Positions 52,489 to 62,066 of a DNA stretch of 64,000 bases are shown piece after piece; position 1 is the first letter of the stretch, and every line of letters begins with the position of its first letter. The DNA comes from Pelolinea submarina (GTDB taxonomy: Bacteria > Chloroflexota > Anaerolineae > Anaerolineales > Anaerolineaceae). Under the pieces are notes generated by a model that did not search any database, had not been told where the DNA came from, and was given only the letters and a program-made list of their open reading frames with translations. The DNA is taken from contig NZ_AP018437.1 in the NCBI RefSeq assembly GCF_003966975.1, forward strand, positions 1,550,001-1,614,000, given 5' to 3'. Made by a program: the position numbers and the translations under genes.

Positions 52489-53436
52489 TCAGCCTCCTAT
52501 ACGGCTCATATTCTTTTCCGAGAGGAATCCCTGGTGGAACTGGTGCCCCGCGGGTTTGTGTTCGATGGCATGGCGGATGACTTCCATCAAAGCATCATCG
52601 CCTTTTGCCAAGGCTTCTTTCAGAGGATATTCCAAATTATTGCCCAGGCAAGGGCGCAGCATGCCGTCGCTCATCACGCGAATGCGGTTGCAGTCTGTGC
52701 AGAATTGGTGCGATACCGGGCTGATGAAGCCAACACGGCCCTGATACCCTTCCACAGCATAATCGCGGGCAACCTGTCCGGGAAAGCGTGGGGGGATGGG
52801 CTGCAGCCAGGGGCGCTTAGCCAGCAGCTTGTCATTGCTGACACGCATGCTTTCATCCTGGCCCAATGCACCGATCGGCATTAGCTCGATGAAACGCACC
52901 TCCAGCGGTTTGTCGCGTGTGAGGGCAATGAAATTATCCACTTCGTCATCGTTGCGGCCATGCACCAGTACCGCGTTGATGCGGACCGGCTGCAGGTCTG
53001 CGTGCAGGGCGTCATCGATACCGGCCAATACCTGGTTCAAATCGCCTCTGGTCATTTCGAAATACCGTGCGGCTTTTAGCGAATCCAGACTGATGTTGAT
53101 ACGGTTTAACCCGGCCGCTTTCAGTGCGCGTGCCTGCCCCGGCAGCATCTGGGCATTGGTGGTCATGGTCAGTTCCTGGATACCTTCAATGGCGGCCAGA
53201 CCCTGGATGATCTCAATCAGGTCCTTACGCAGCAGCGGTTCTCCGCCGGTCAGGCGGATCTTGCGGATGCCCAGCTTGGCGCAGGCCTGCGCGATGCGGA
53301 TGAAATCTTTGGCTTTCAATTCCTCGCGGCGCGGGCAGATGCCTTCACCGGCTCTACAGTAGTCGCAGCGCAGGGTGCAGCGTTCCGTAATGGAAAGCCG
53401 CAAATAGGATATGTCTCGTCCGAATTGATCGATCAA
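52489..53436 (-). CDS. moaA: GTP 3',8-cyclase MoaA
   Basis: 315 residues. The radical SAM motif is Cys20, Cys24, Cys27 (CTLRCDYC); the C-terminal cluster is in CTDCNRIRVMSDGMLRPC. The protein ends in Gly-Gly, needed for activity in MoaA. It converts GTP to 3',8-cyclo-dihydro-GTP. The start appears to be TTG at 53436, with GGAG ten bases upstream; no ATG fits the conserved N-terminus. It starts five bases after the moaC stop. Confidence 0.96.
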   Translation of the reverse strand: MIDQFGRDISYLRLSITERCTLRCDYCRAGEGICPRREELKAKDFIRIAQACAKLGIRKIRLTGGEPLLRKDLIEIIQGLAAIEGIQELTMTTNAQMLPGQARALKAAGLNRINISLDSLKAARYFEMTRGDLNQVLAGIDDALHADLQPVRINAVLVHGRNDDEVDNFIALTRDKPLEVRFIELMPIGALGQDESMRVSNDKLLAKRPWLQPIPPRFPGQVARDYAVEGYQGRVGFISPVSHQFCTDCNRIRVMSDGMLRPCLGNNLEYPLKEALAKGDDALMEVIRHAIEHKPAGHQFHQGFLSEKNMSRIGG

Positions 53437-53441
53437 TGTAA

Positions 53442-53921
53442 TTACTCCGTTTCAGTGCGGTGATATTCACCCGATCTCCCACCGCTCTTGCTGAGCAGGC
53501 GCAGGCATGTGATTTCCATACCGCGGTCAACTGCCTTGCACATATCGTAGATGGTCAGCGCGGCTACGCTGGCAGCGGTCAACGCTTCCATTTCTACACC
53601 GGTAGTATACCTGCATTTTACTGTAACAATGATTTCCACCGCGTCCGGTTTTTGGGGCTTTACTTCCACCGCTGCGCTGGTGAGCGGGATGGGGTGGCAC
53701 AGCGGAATCAGGTCGGGCGTGCGCTTGGCGGCCATGATACCTGCGATGCGCGCGCTGGCAAACACATCACCTTTCTTGATGTTCCCGGCCAGAATCAGCT
53801 CCAACGTTTCCGGTTTCATTTTGACCAGCGCCGCTGCTACAGCTACGCGTTCGGTCATTTCCTTCCCGCCAACGTCTACCATAAAGGCTTGTCCTTCGCC
53901 GTCCAAATGTGTTAATTCCAT
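53442..53921 (-). CDS. moaC: Cyclic pyranopterin monophosphate synthase MoaC
   Basis: 159 residues, the normal size. [10 protein letters not shown] and [24 protein letters not shown] are family signatures. It completes cPMP formation from the MoaA product. It overlaps the MoeA-fusion gene by ten bases. Confidence 0.97.
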   Translation of the reverse strand: MELTHLDGEGQAFMVDVGGKEMTERVAVAAALVKMKPETLELILAGNIKKGDVFASARIAGIMAAKRTPDLIPLCHPIPLTSAAVEVKPQKPDAVEIIVTVKCRYTTGVEMEALTAASVAALTIYDMCKAVDRGMEITCLRLLSKSGGRSGEYHRTETE

Positions 53922-55831
53922 GGTCTCACCTCTCCCGGTTTATTTAGGGTATAACCGCCTAATTTCTTCAACCGTTCGGCAAATTCAGGCCCTTTCAATA
54001 CTTCCAACAAGCGCTGTACCGCTTCTAATTGCAGCGCGTCCTCGGCAATCAATAAATCGTATTGTTCGGGGCAGATCGGGATGAATTCCAACCCGTAGAT
54101 GCGTGCGGCGGACAGGATGCCCATGCCCGCATCGGCAGTACCGGAGGCCACCGCGGCGGCCACGGCCGTGTGGGTGAACTCCTCGCGTTCATACCCGTTG
54201 ATCTGCGCAGTATCCAGGTGGTTCTCTTTTGCCAAATAGTCGCACAGGATGCGCGTACCGCTGCCCTTTTGGCGGTTGACGTAGGACAGGCGCGGCAGGT
54301 CGGCAAAACCCTGAATGCCCTTGGGATTGCCGGGCGCAACCATCAGCCCCTGGATACGTTCTACGCATTCCACCAGCACCACACCGCCTTCTGGGAAATA
54401 TTTCTTCAAATAAGGAATATTGTAAGTGCCGCTGGCTTCATCCAAAAGATGAATACCGCCCAGATGGGCTTCTCCGCGTTTGACGGCCATGATGCCGCCC
54501 ATGCTGCCTACGTGCGATGAGGCTACCAGGCTGTCCCGCCAGGTGCGGCGCATGATGTCGGCCACCTCGTCCAGCAGCGGATCGTGGCTGCCGGTGATGA
54601 CCAGCATGCGCGCGATCTCGTCCAGGCTGTGCAGCAGGCGCACGTCCACGCTTTGACCGGCCTCGTAACCTTCCATATCCTGCGGGATATCGATAATGCC
54701 GTCGGCTTTGACGAAGGAGCTGACCACACCCGCGCCGCGGTTGAGCGGCACGGCCACGGTCTTGCCGTTGACCAGCCCCAGACGGGCACGGATGAATTCA
54801 CGGTATTTCAGCGAGGAATTCAGGCGGCGTGAAACAACCGCCTGTACATGTTCGATTTTTTCGGGTTGGCGGCAGGTGAGCTGCTGCAGCACGGGTTTGA
54901 AAACGTGCTCCAGCACCAGGATGCCGGACACCGGGTAGCCGGGCACGCCCAGCACCGGCACCAGGCCGGCTTGTGACGAATTTTGGGCCAGGCCCAGCAC
55001 GGCCGGCTTGCCGGGTTTAATGGCAATGCCGTGCAACACGACTTCGCCGATACTGCGTATGGCCTGCGCGGAGTAATCTTCGCTGCCGGCTGAAGAACCG
55101 GCGTTCAGAATGACCGCGTCGCACTCATCCACCGCTTTACGGAGCAATGCTTCGATTTCTGACAGGCGGTCTTTGACGATTGGGTAAACCCTGGGCAGGC
55201 AGCCCCACTGCGTCAGCATGCTTGAAAATATGGTCGAGTTGAATTCAATGATGTCGCCCTCGCCCGGGTGCTCGGTAGGCGGGACGATTTCGTCCCCGGT
55301 GGGGATGATGCCGACCACCGGCTGCTTGACTGTTTCCAGTTTCATCACGCCCGCTGCCAGCATGGCACCCATACCGGCCGGGGTTACTTCTGTGAAGGAT
55401 GGCAGAATCATATCGCCCGCGCTGATGTCCTCTCCGATCTGGCGCACGTGCTGCCAGGGCGCGGCAGCCGCGTACAGGCTGACCTGGCCGTCCTCTTCGA
55501 TGACATCCTCGATCATCACCACCGCGTCGCAGCCGGCCGGCAGCGGATCGCCGGTGTCCACGCGCACGAAATCGCTTTCCTGCAAGCGCACTGGAGTGGT
55601 CTCGGTGGCGCCGAAGGTGATGCGCGCGCTTAAGGCGATGCCGTCCATGGCGCAGGCGTTGTAATGCGGGGCGCAGATCCTGGCATAAACAGCCCGCGAG
55701 GTGATGCGGCCGAGTGCCAGGCCGATGGGGATTTCTTCGGTTTTATAGGACAACCCATGGGTGTTCAACGCGTCCAGATAGGTCTGTACGGCGTCATCCA
55801 GCGGGAAATTGGTTAAATATTGGAAGGGCAT
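53912..55831 (-). CDS. MoeA-like molybdotransferase fused to a periplasmic-binding-protein-like domain
   Basis: 639 residues. Residues about 1-400 are MoeA ([51 protein letters not shown]). Residues about 415-639 resemble the substrate-binding-protein-like domain found fused to MoeA or to ModE-like regulators ([27 protein letters not shown]). In the latter, such a domain may sense oxyanion or cofactor. The two MoeA copies (this gene and the next) are a common pairing in archaea and anaerobes, where one may serve tungsten and the other molybdenum. That split is inference. Confidence 0.92.
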   Translation of the reverse strand: MPFQYLTNFPLDDAVQTYLDALNTHGLSYKTEEIPIGLALGRITSRAVYARICAPHYNACAMDGIALSARITFGATETTPVRLQESDFVRVDTGDPLPAGCDAVVMIEDVIEEDGQVSLYAAAAPWQHVRQIGEDISAGDMILPSFTEVTPAGMGAMLAAGVMKLETVKQPVVGIIPTGDEIVPPTEHPGEGDIIEFNSTIFSSMLTQWGCLPRVYPIVKDRLSEIEALLRKAVDECDAVILNAGSSAGSEDYSAQAIRSIGEVVLHGIAIKPGKPAVLGLAQNSSQAGLVPVLGVPGYPVSGILVLEHVFKPVLQQLTCRQPEKIEHVQAVVSRRLNSSLKYREFIRARLGLVNGKTVAVPLNRGAGVVSSFVKADGIIDIPQDMEGYEAGQSVDVRLLHSLDEIARMLVITGSHDPLLDEVADIMRRTWRDSLVASSHVGSMGGIMAVKRGEAHLGGIHLLDEASGTYNIPYLKKYFPEGGVVLVECVERIQGLMVAPGNPKGIQGFADLPRLSYVNRQKGSGTRILCDYLAKENHLDTAQINGYEREEFTHTAVAAAVASGTADAGMGILSAARIYGLEFIPICPEQYDLLIAEDALQLEAVQRLLEVLKGPEFAERLKKLGGYTLNKPGEVRPWN

Positions 55832-55833
55832 AG

Positions 55834-57042
55834 TTACCTCTTGAATAGAGTTACTTCGACAAGCTCATCCCGGCTCAAGCCTTCGCAGTCGCGCGGGATG
55901 CGGATGAATCCGTCCGCGCCGGCCAGCGTGGTGATCAGGCCGGATTTGCTGGCAATGGGGTGTACGCGCTCCTCACTGAGCGCGACCGGCACGAATTCTT
56001 CGCGCCCATGGTTGGAGGAGACCGCGCGTGCCAACGGGGCGCTCACATGGCGATCCTCGGTTTGCGCGCCCTGCATGCGCAAGAGCAGCGGACGGGCCAG
56101 CATGTGGAACATGAAATAGGCTGCCACCGGGTTGCCGGGCAGGCCGAAAACCGGCTTGCCGCGGATCTCACCCAGAATGGTCGGCTTGCCGGGCTTGGCA
56201 GCCACGCCGTGAACTAATAATTCACCCAACGCGCTGATCACGGCCGGAATGGCATCTTTTACGCCTACAGAAGTGCCGCCGGAAATCAGCAGCATGTCGC
56301 AGCTATCCATGGCGGCGTCAACAGCGGCCTGGATGACGGCTTGCTCGTCGTGCAGGATGCCGCGTGGATCGGGAATGCCGCCGGCGGCGCTGACTGCCGC
56401 AGCCAGCATAGGCGCGTTCACGTCGCGGATCTGCCCGGCTTGTAGCGTCTGGCCGGCTGCCACCAGCTCATCGCCGGTGGAGAGTATGGCCACGCGCGGC
56501 GCGCGCGCCACGCTGACCTGCGTGCTGCCCAGGGCGGCCAGCGCGCCGATGTCGGCGGCTGTCAGGCGCAACCCGGCGGGCAGTACAACCTGGCCGGGTT
56601 TGACGTCGTCACCGCGGTAGATCAGGTTGGCGCCCGGCGCGGCCGGCTTGTAGATGGCGATGGTGCCATCGTGGAAATCGTCGGCGTTCTCCAGCATGAC
56701 CATGGCGTCCGCGTTGGCCGGCAGTTCCGCGCCGGTGGGCACGTAAACGCACTGGCCTTTCTGCAGTTGGATGGTCAAGGGCTGGCCCATGTGCGACTCG
56801 CCCGCCAGCGTCAGCAGGGAGGGGATGGACTCGGAGCAGCCGAACACGTCCGCGGCGATCACCGCGTAGCCGTCCACCGTGGAACGGTTGAAGTTGGGAA
56901 CAAATTCGGTCGCGGTCACGTCCGCAGCCAATGCGCGTCCGAGGGCTTGGGAAAGCGGCACGTCTTCCGCGCCGCTGCTTAATTCACCAAAGCGCTGCGC
57001 GATCAGGTCATTCACTTCCGCGATACTGCTGACATGCAGCAT
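55834..57042 (-). CDS. moeA: Molybdopterin molybdotransferase MoeA
   Basis: 402 residues. RSTVDGYAVIAAD, PTGAELPANADAMVMLENAD, LISGGTSVGVKD and FGLPGNPVAAYFMF are the MoeA motifs. It inserts molybdate or tungstate into adenylated molybdopterin. It heads the operon; a TATAAT at 57075-57080 on the minus strand, with AAGGAG before the ATG, may be its promoter -10, but no clear -35 was found. The next gene starts two bases after its stop. Confidence 0.95.
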   Translation of the reverse strand: MLHVSSIAEVNDLIAQRFGELSSGAEDVPLSQALGRALAADVTATEFVPNFNRSTVDGYAVIAADVFGCSESIPSLLTLAGESHMGQPLTIQLQKGQCVYVPTGAELPANADAMVMLENADDFHDGTIAIYKPAAPGANLIYRGDDVKPGQVVLPAGLRLTAADIGALAALGSTQVSVARAPRVAILSTGDELVAAGQTLQAGQIRDVNAPMLAAAVSAAGGIPDPRGILHDEQAVIQAAVDAAMDSCDMLLISGGTSVGVKDAIPAVISALGELLVHGVAAKPGKPTILGEIRGKPVFGLPGNPVAAYFMFHMLARPLLLRMQGAQTEDRHVSAPLARAVSSNHGREEFVPVALSEERVHPIASKSGLITTLAGADGFIRIPRDCEGLSRDELVEVTLFKR

Positions 57043-57179
57043 AAAGGATTCTCCTTAGTAAGACTCTGAAACTTATTATATACAGGAAGTGTGATGGAAG
57101 AGGCGAAAGTCAGTTGATGAATGACTATAATCTGATAGGAAGGGGCGGCTCTACCTTCACCCCTAATCCTTTCCCTATA

Positions 57180-59600
57180 TTTATATATTTTTATAATTAT
57201 TGGCTACGCGTAAATAAAATAGAGCGCAATAATTTACAAAGCTTTTACTTCTGCATATAAAGATCGTAGATGATCCTCTGACATATCAAGAATTGGTTCA
57301 TACATAAATGAATTTAAGTGGATATTCTCTGGTGTCATAAGAATAACGTTTTGGATGACTGAAATTTCTGTATTGTTAGCTGGATATAAATCTTTGTACT
57401 TATCCAGTAATGTTGGTGTTTGGTTTGAACTGATGTTACGCACAAAATTATCATCTGATATCTTCTCTATCATGTGCTTTTCAGCCAGTAATCGAATCGC
57501 AATTGAAAGAATCACTTTGTTTTCAAGATTTAGACATATTGGATCAGAGAGACATCCATCTGCCGTTTCATAGATACAGGTTACAACAAATACCCCTTTA
57601 TTTGTGGAGGTTCCATTTGTAGAGAATAATCTGTTATATATCTTATCCAGATCTTCAATACAAATGTTATTAGTGTCATTCTTCCAATGAAGTAATGATG
57701 TCAGGAGTGAGTAATCAAAATTTTTATCTCCATCAAGGTATTCAATTAGATTCCTGAGAAATGGGATGGATGCTATCTTTTTCTTGTTATTATTAAAAAA
57801 GTTTGGCTTCCAGTCGTTTACGAATACATTTTTTACCCCGACTGCTCCTTGAAGTTCAATTGTGCCGTGTTTTTTTACCACCATTAAGCAATTTGAATAA
57901 CAGACAAATCTACTTTGGACTGTTCGGAAGAAATCAAAATTATGAGTAAGAATGATTTCTCTAAAATACGGTTCTAGACTAATATCTTGTAAATACTGAA
58001 TAATTGCATATTTATTCTTATAATCGAATGAGTCTGCAATGTCATCAACGATGAATAAAGTCTCTTGATTTGTTTTTTTCCTTGTTTCTATTTCAAATAT
58101 TATATTTAATATATAAAGTGCTTTTTTCTCCCCAGCACTTAATACGTTAATTAGATCACTCTTTTCGATTTTTACTTCAGCTGATTCCGGATCATCTTTA
58201 AAAGAAAATTCTAGGTGTAGAGAATTTTCTTGACCTAGTATTACTGAAATCCGATTTTTCGCTTTTAGTGTGAATGGAACAAAAAATCTTTTGTTAAAAA
58301 TATTAATTACTTCTTCCCATTGCGTTCTTTGATTCTTGGCAATTTCTTCAATTTCGCCTTTTCTTTTTTCTGAAGAAATCAGTTTTTTCAATAAATCTTT
58401 ATATAGTTCAATATTTACCCTGAAGTAGCATTTCCAAATCTCTTTTCTAAATTTTTCAATATCATTTAAAAATGGTAATAACTCTTCATGATCTTCTAAA
58501 TACGCTTCAAATGCACGAGTATTTTGATTTCTGGAAATTAGTTTTTCGATATCTGCAAACTTTTTTCGTAGTTCTTTGTCCTTCGATATATTTTCCTTCT
58601 CTTTATCAATCAATTCACTTAATTGTTTGGCGTTTTGTATTTCAATTCTCTTATCTCCATTCAATAATAAAGAATGGTTCGCTGAAAAAAAACCATTACT
58701 ATCAAGGCTTTTACATATTGTAGAACCATTGTAATAATTGAAAGTACCTTTTTGAAAGTATTTAGAATTAGAGAGAAGTTCGTTATATTTTTTTATATAA
58801 TTTTCAATAGCTTGCCTAGTCTCTTTTGAATTCAGAAACTGTAAAACTTTTTCATCAAAAATTACATCATACAAAATATTTGAGAAACGAATATCTGTTT
58901 GTGAAAGGATTTCATCCTTGATTGTGATAATAGCTTTATAAAAATCATTCTCATTATCCATAAAAGCTAGGGATATTTCCTTCTCAATATCTTTCTTTGA
59001 ACCTGAGAGTTCTTGTAATGCATTTAGTAATAAATCCTTTGCTTTGTCAATCTCAGAGTATAGATTTTCATATTCGCGTCGTAATTTATCATTTACTAGT
59101 AATAATGATGTTTTTTCTGATCTATCAAAAAATTCATCATATGGTGGAATTACGAAAATATCTTCCTTTGTTAAATCATTGCCATTCTCGTCTTTCACAA
59201 TCCTTTTGCTTATTCTGGAAGGATACACATAATCTTTCGATTCTTCCTCATTAGTAATGTCTTTAAATGTATTAGCAAATGACGTTTTCATCGAGCCATT
59301 AGGTGCGTAAATCGCGAATACATTTTTTGTAGAGAAATCGAATCTCTTCTGTAATTTTCTAATTCCATGACAATTTTCTAAATCAATAATTAATTCTCTC
59401 ATTTTATCCTCCCATTTTAAGAACCGTTGTTGTAGTGGCTATAAACCATAAAGAAATCATTTTGTGAAAGCGAAACGCATCTAATAAAAACAATAAATTA
59501 CAAAAAAAGGCCTATTAATAATTAATATGAAATAGATTTTTTTCTAGGTGAAAAATAAATTTTCTTTCAATAACAATTTGAAATGGATTCAAAAAATCGT
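57180..59600. other. AT-rich island
   Basis: Base composition here is visibly far more AT-rich than the GC-rich moeA region and the genes on either side, and codon use is biased to A/T-ending codons. It coincides with one gene and its flanks, the usual sign of horizontal acquisition. No integrase, tRNA or flanking repeat was seen. Confidence 0.75.
57234..59402 (-). CDS. AAA/ABC-type ATPase of the RloC/PrrC-like (AAA_13) group, likely defence protein
   Basis: 722 residues. A P-loop-like IYAPNGSMKTS at 31-41 has Ala33 and Met38 where Gly is canonical. A coiled-coil-rich insert (about 100-400) separates it from the ABC signature LSAGEKKAL (421-429), Walker B LFIVDDI (449-455) and the switch His487 (LTHNFDF). 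This is the SMC/Rad50-like ATPase layout of RloC and PrrC. After it, FLRNLIEY (Arg550, Glu554) and LLHW (His572) resemble the Arg-x3-Glu...His set of PrrC-type anticodon nucleases, with shorter spacing. GGGAGGA precedes the ATG. No restriction or reverse transcriptase partner is adjacent. The defence role and nuclease activity are inferences. Confidence 0.8.
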   Translation of the reverse strand: MRELIIDLENCHGIRKLQKRFDFSTKNVFAIYAPNGSMKTSFANTFKDITNEEESKDYVYPSRISKRIVKDENGNDLTKEDIFVIPPYDEFFDRSEKTSLLLVNDKLRREYENLYSEIDKAKDLLLNALQELSGSKKDIEKEISLAFMDNENDFYKAIITIKDEILSQTDIRFSNILYDVIFDEKVLQFLNSKETRQAIENYIKKYNELLSNSKYFQKGTFNYYNGSTICKSLDSNGFFSANHSLLLNGDKRIEIQNAKQLSELIDKEKENISKDKELRKKFADIEKLISRNQNTRAFEAYLEDHEELLPFLNDIEKFRKEIWKCYFRVNIELYKDLLKKLISSEKRKGEIEEIAKNQRTQWEEVINIFNKRFFVPFTLKAKNRISVILGQENSLHLEFSFKDDPESAEVKIEKSDLINVLSAGEKKALYILNIIFEIETRKKTNQETLFIVDDIADSFDYKNKYAIIQYLQDISLEPYFREIILTHNFDFFRTVQSRFVCYSNCLMVVKKHGTIELQGAVGVKNVFVNDWKPNFFNNNKKKIASIPFLRNLIEYLDGDKNFDYSLLTSLLHWKNDTNNICIEDLDKIYNRLFSTNGTSTNKGVFVVTCIYETADGCLSDPICLNLENKVILSIAIRLLAEKHMIEKISDDNFVRNISSNQTPTLLDKYKDLYPANNTEISVIQNVILMTPENIHLNSFMYEPILDMSEDHLRSLYAEVKAL

Positions 59601-59602
59601 AT

Positions 59603-60370
59603 TTATTCTTCCTCTTCCATTCCCAGGAATGCTTCCAGGTTGTGGTAATTCGCACGCCCGACGCTGGCGCCGTCCTCACCCAGCCCGCGCCAAATCATGG
59701 TGTAACCCAGGCTGACCAGCTCCTGTTCATCAGGTGACAGTGTTTCCCAATCCAGCGGCTCGCTCCATTCGGCCGGATCAGCGTAGAAGTATTTCACACT
59801 GCCGTCCGCTTCAACGATGGTCAGGCCGCCGTCCTTGGGCCAAAAAGCCGTGTATTCTCCATACTCGTCGCTTTCGGTGGTGAGGTACAGAACGGTTTCG
59901 TAAAGTTCGTTCTTATCCCAGCTTTCGTCAACTTCCACAAAATGCGGGTAACGCGCGTTCATGAATTTCTGAAATAGATCCGGGTCGAGGATCATAGGCG
60001 ATGTGTCTGAGCACACATCTTCATATGCTCCGCCGCCGAAATCCATCGGGCAAACTGAAGCGTATACGTTATAAACTTGCGATGTGAATTGCAAATAGCA
60101 GAAATTGAAGGGAGGTATTTCAACCTGGTAGCTCTTCACCGCTGCTTCCAGCCCATCTTTCAACAGCGGGTAGGTACCGTCATGAAACATTGGGACGGCC
60201 GCATCCATGTCTTCGTAAGTCCAGCCCGCGTAAATCTGCGGAGCTTCTTCTCCCGCTTCATCCGGAGTGGGCGCCGCAGTTTGCAGAGCGGCTGGGCTGA
60301 TAAAGGCGCTGACAAAAAAGAAAAGTATTCCAGCGGGAATGGCTGTATAGCGACGGTAGCTGATCTTCAT
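59603..60370 (-). CDS. Secreted protein of unknown function (paralogue A)
   Basis: 255 residues from the ATG at 60370 (MKISYRRY...), preferred because it begins the signal peptide directly. A signal peptide (about 1-32) and a short Pro/Ala/Glu-rich linker precede a domain with AGWTYEDMDAAVPMFHDG and WPKDGGLTIVEADGSVKYFY. The C-terminus ends in acidic residues. I do not recognise a family. The neighbouring gene is a clear paralogue with the same length. Confidence 0.85.
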   Translation of the reverse strand: MKISYRRYTAIPAGILFFFVSAFISPAALQTAAPTPDEAGEEAPQIYAGWTYEDMDAAVPMFHDGTYPLLKDGLEAAVKSYQVEIPPFNFCYLQFTSQVYNVYASVCPMDFGGGAYEDVCSDTSPMILDPDLFQKFMNARYPHFVEVDESWDKNELYETVLYLTTESDEYGEYTAFWPKDGGLTIVEADGSVKYFYADPAEWSEPLDWETLSPDEQELVSLGYTMIWRGLGEDGASVGRANYHNLEAFLGMEEEE

Positions 60371-60445
60371 TAATACCCTCCACATAATTATTTATCTGCG
60401 GATACACTCAATCCAATGGCCCTCACAGGGATGTCCTTTTAAATT

Positions 60446-61222
60446 CTATTCTATCCCCAAGAAAGTCTCCAGATCGTGATAGTCAGCGCGGCCGACGCTT
60501 TCGCCGTCCTCGCCCAACCCGCGCCAGATCATGGTGAAGCCCTGGCCGGCCAGCTCCTGTTCATCAGGTGACAATGTTTCCCAATCCAGCGGCTCGCTCC
60601 ATTCGGCCGGATCCGCATAGAAGTATTGCACACTGCCGTCCGCTTCAACGATGGTCAGGCCGCCGTCCTTGGGCCAGATGGCGGTGTAATCCCCGTATTC
60701 GTCAGTCTCCTTACTGATGAAGAGGACGGTGTCGTAGAACGCGCTTTCATCCCAACTGCCATAGTCTTCCACGAAGGCAGGGTAGCGGGCGTCAAGAAAT
60801 GCCATAAACAGGTCCGGGTCAAGGATGTCCTCATTTGTACTGTCGCAAACCTCCTCAAAAGGAAGGCCCCAGAAATCCATCGGCGCAACCGAACCATATG
60901 CGTCAATGCCTTGCTTAGTGAATTGGTAATAATAGAAGGAAAAATCAGGATCATGATGCAAGTAATCCTCAACATCCGCTTCCAAACTTTCTTTCATGAG
61001 GGGATGGGAGCCATCGTGGAACATGGGGATCGCGGCGTCCATGGCCGCGTAATCCCAGCCCGCGTACAGGTTTGGCTCGCTGCCTGCTTCTTCTGCGGGG
61101 GCAGGGGATGCGGTTGGTGTGGCGGACAGCGCAATTGTGCGCAACGAAGCGTCCAGGTTCCGCGCGGAGATGAGCAGCAGGGTTGCTGCGAAAATGAGGA
61201 TTGGATAAAGGGCTTTTTTCAT
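60446..61222 (-). CDS. Secreted protein of unknown function (paralogue B)
   Basis: 258 residues with a signal peptide (about 1-30) and the same domain as paralogue A: AGWDYAAMDAAIPMFHDG, FYDTVLFISKETDEYGDY, DGGLTIVEADGSVQYFY. The two diverge in their N-terminal halves but are nearly identical in the block around residues 175-225. The gap of 75 bases between them and the common strand suggest one operon. Function unknown; no catalytic motif seen. Confidence 0.85.
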   Translation of the reverse strand: MKKALYPILIFAATLLLISARNLDASLRTIALSATPTASPAPAEEAGSEPNLYAGWDYAAMDAAIPMFHDGSHPLMKESLEADVEDYLHHDPDFSFYYYQFTKQGIDAYGSVAPMDFWGLPFEEVCDSTNEDILDPDLFMAFLDARYPAFVEDYGSWDESAFYDTVLFISKETDEYGDYTAIWPKDGGLTIVEADGSVQYFYADPAEWSEPLDWETLSPDEQELAGQGFTMIWRGLGEDGESVGRADYHDLETFLGIE

Positions 61223-61380
61223 TGAAGGATCCCTCCTGTAAGAGATTCAGTTGAAATGATCAATCGATACTTAGTCTTCACTGTTTCGGATTCCCCGACG
61301 AATAATTAACTTTATTCAAGTATACCGCCTGGATCAATTCCACTGTTATTTTCAAGAAAAATATTTAAGGTTTAATTCGG

Positions 61381-61409
61381 TTGACAAAGCGACCAGCGTT
61401 CGCTATAAT
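61381..61409 (+). promoter_or_regulatory. Consensus sigma70 promoter of the TetR-PEP synthase-like operon
   Basis: TTGACA (61381-61386), 17-base spacer, TATAAT (61404-61409): full match to consensus. Confidence 0.92.
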
Positions 61410-61441
61410 AATGATATAGAAGCGACCAGCGTTCGCTATAA
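61388..61441. promoter_or_regulatory. Two operator copies overlapping the promoter
   Basis: AGCGACCAGCGTTCGCT occurs at 61388-61404 and 61421-61437, each an inverted repeat (AGCGA/TCGCT) and each followed by ATAA. Spacing is 33 bases, about three helical turns. The first fills the promoter spacer; the second covers the transcription start. Autorepression by the adjacent TetR protein is the likely role. Confidence 0.85.
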
Positions 61442-61456
61442 AAACAAGGAGCAAGC

Positions 61457-62050
61457 ATGCCCAAGGGAATTGTGCTGACAACGGATGAACAAAACCACCG
61501 CCGCCACGAGATATTCGAAGCGGCGCTGGATACATTTATCGAAAAAGGATTTGTAGAGACTTCCATGCGCGAGATCGCTGAACTGGCGGGGATGGGCAAA
61601 TCATCTCTGTATGATTACTTCGGAAACAAAGAAGACATTCTGATTTTTGTGATGGAAGAAGCGCTGGAAAACGTATTGAATAACGCCAGGCGCATTAACG
61701 CATTACCGCTTTCTCCGGAAGTGCGTCTGCGCCAGATCATCGAGATGCATCTGGAATACATTGTGGAGAATAAAAAACTGTTCTACCTGTTCTCGTATGA
61801 AGGGCGCCGCATGAGCAGCGAGAACCAGCAGCGCGCTCAGCAGGGCCGTTATATGTATCAGGATATGCTGCGCGGGTTAATCGAGCAAGGTATCCAGCAG
61901 GGCATCTTTCGGGAAGTGGATCCGCTGGTAGCGGCGCGTATGTTAATCAACACGATCATACCGGTAGTGTATACCTCGCGCCCAACCGGCGCCCCTCAAG
62001 TGATGATGCAGGAGATCCTGGATATTTTTATGAATGGTATTCAAAAGTAA
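61457..62050 (+). CDS. TetR-family transcriptional regulator
   Basis: 197 residues. Helix-turn-helix at about 37-57 (TSMREIAELAGMGKSSLYDYF) and an AcrR-like helical C-terminal domain. CAAGGAG lies seven bases before the ATG. The two operator copies in its own promoter imply autorepression together with the downstream enzyme gene, which begins 16 bases after its stop. Confidence 0.95.
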   Translation: MPKGIVLTTDEQNHRRHEIFEAALDTFIEKGFVETSMREIAELAGMGKSSLYDYFGNKEDILIFVMEEALENVLNNARRINALPLSPEVRLRQIIEMHLEYIVENKKLFYLFSYEGRRMSSENQQRAQQGRYMYQDMLRGLIEQGIQQGIFREVDPLVAARMLINTIIPVVYTSRPTGAPQVMMQEILDIFMNGIQK

Positions 62051-62066
62051 TTTATAGGAGGTTGAG

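Noticed and set aside
57180..59600. Prophage or integrative element
   Set aside because: The island has one gene only, with no integrase, flanking tRNA or direct repeats that I can see.
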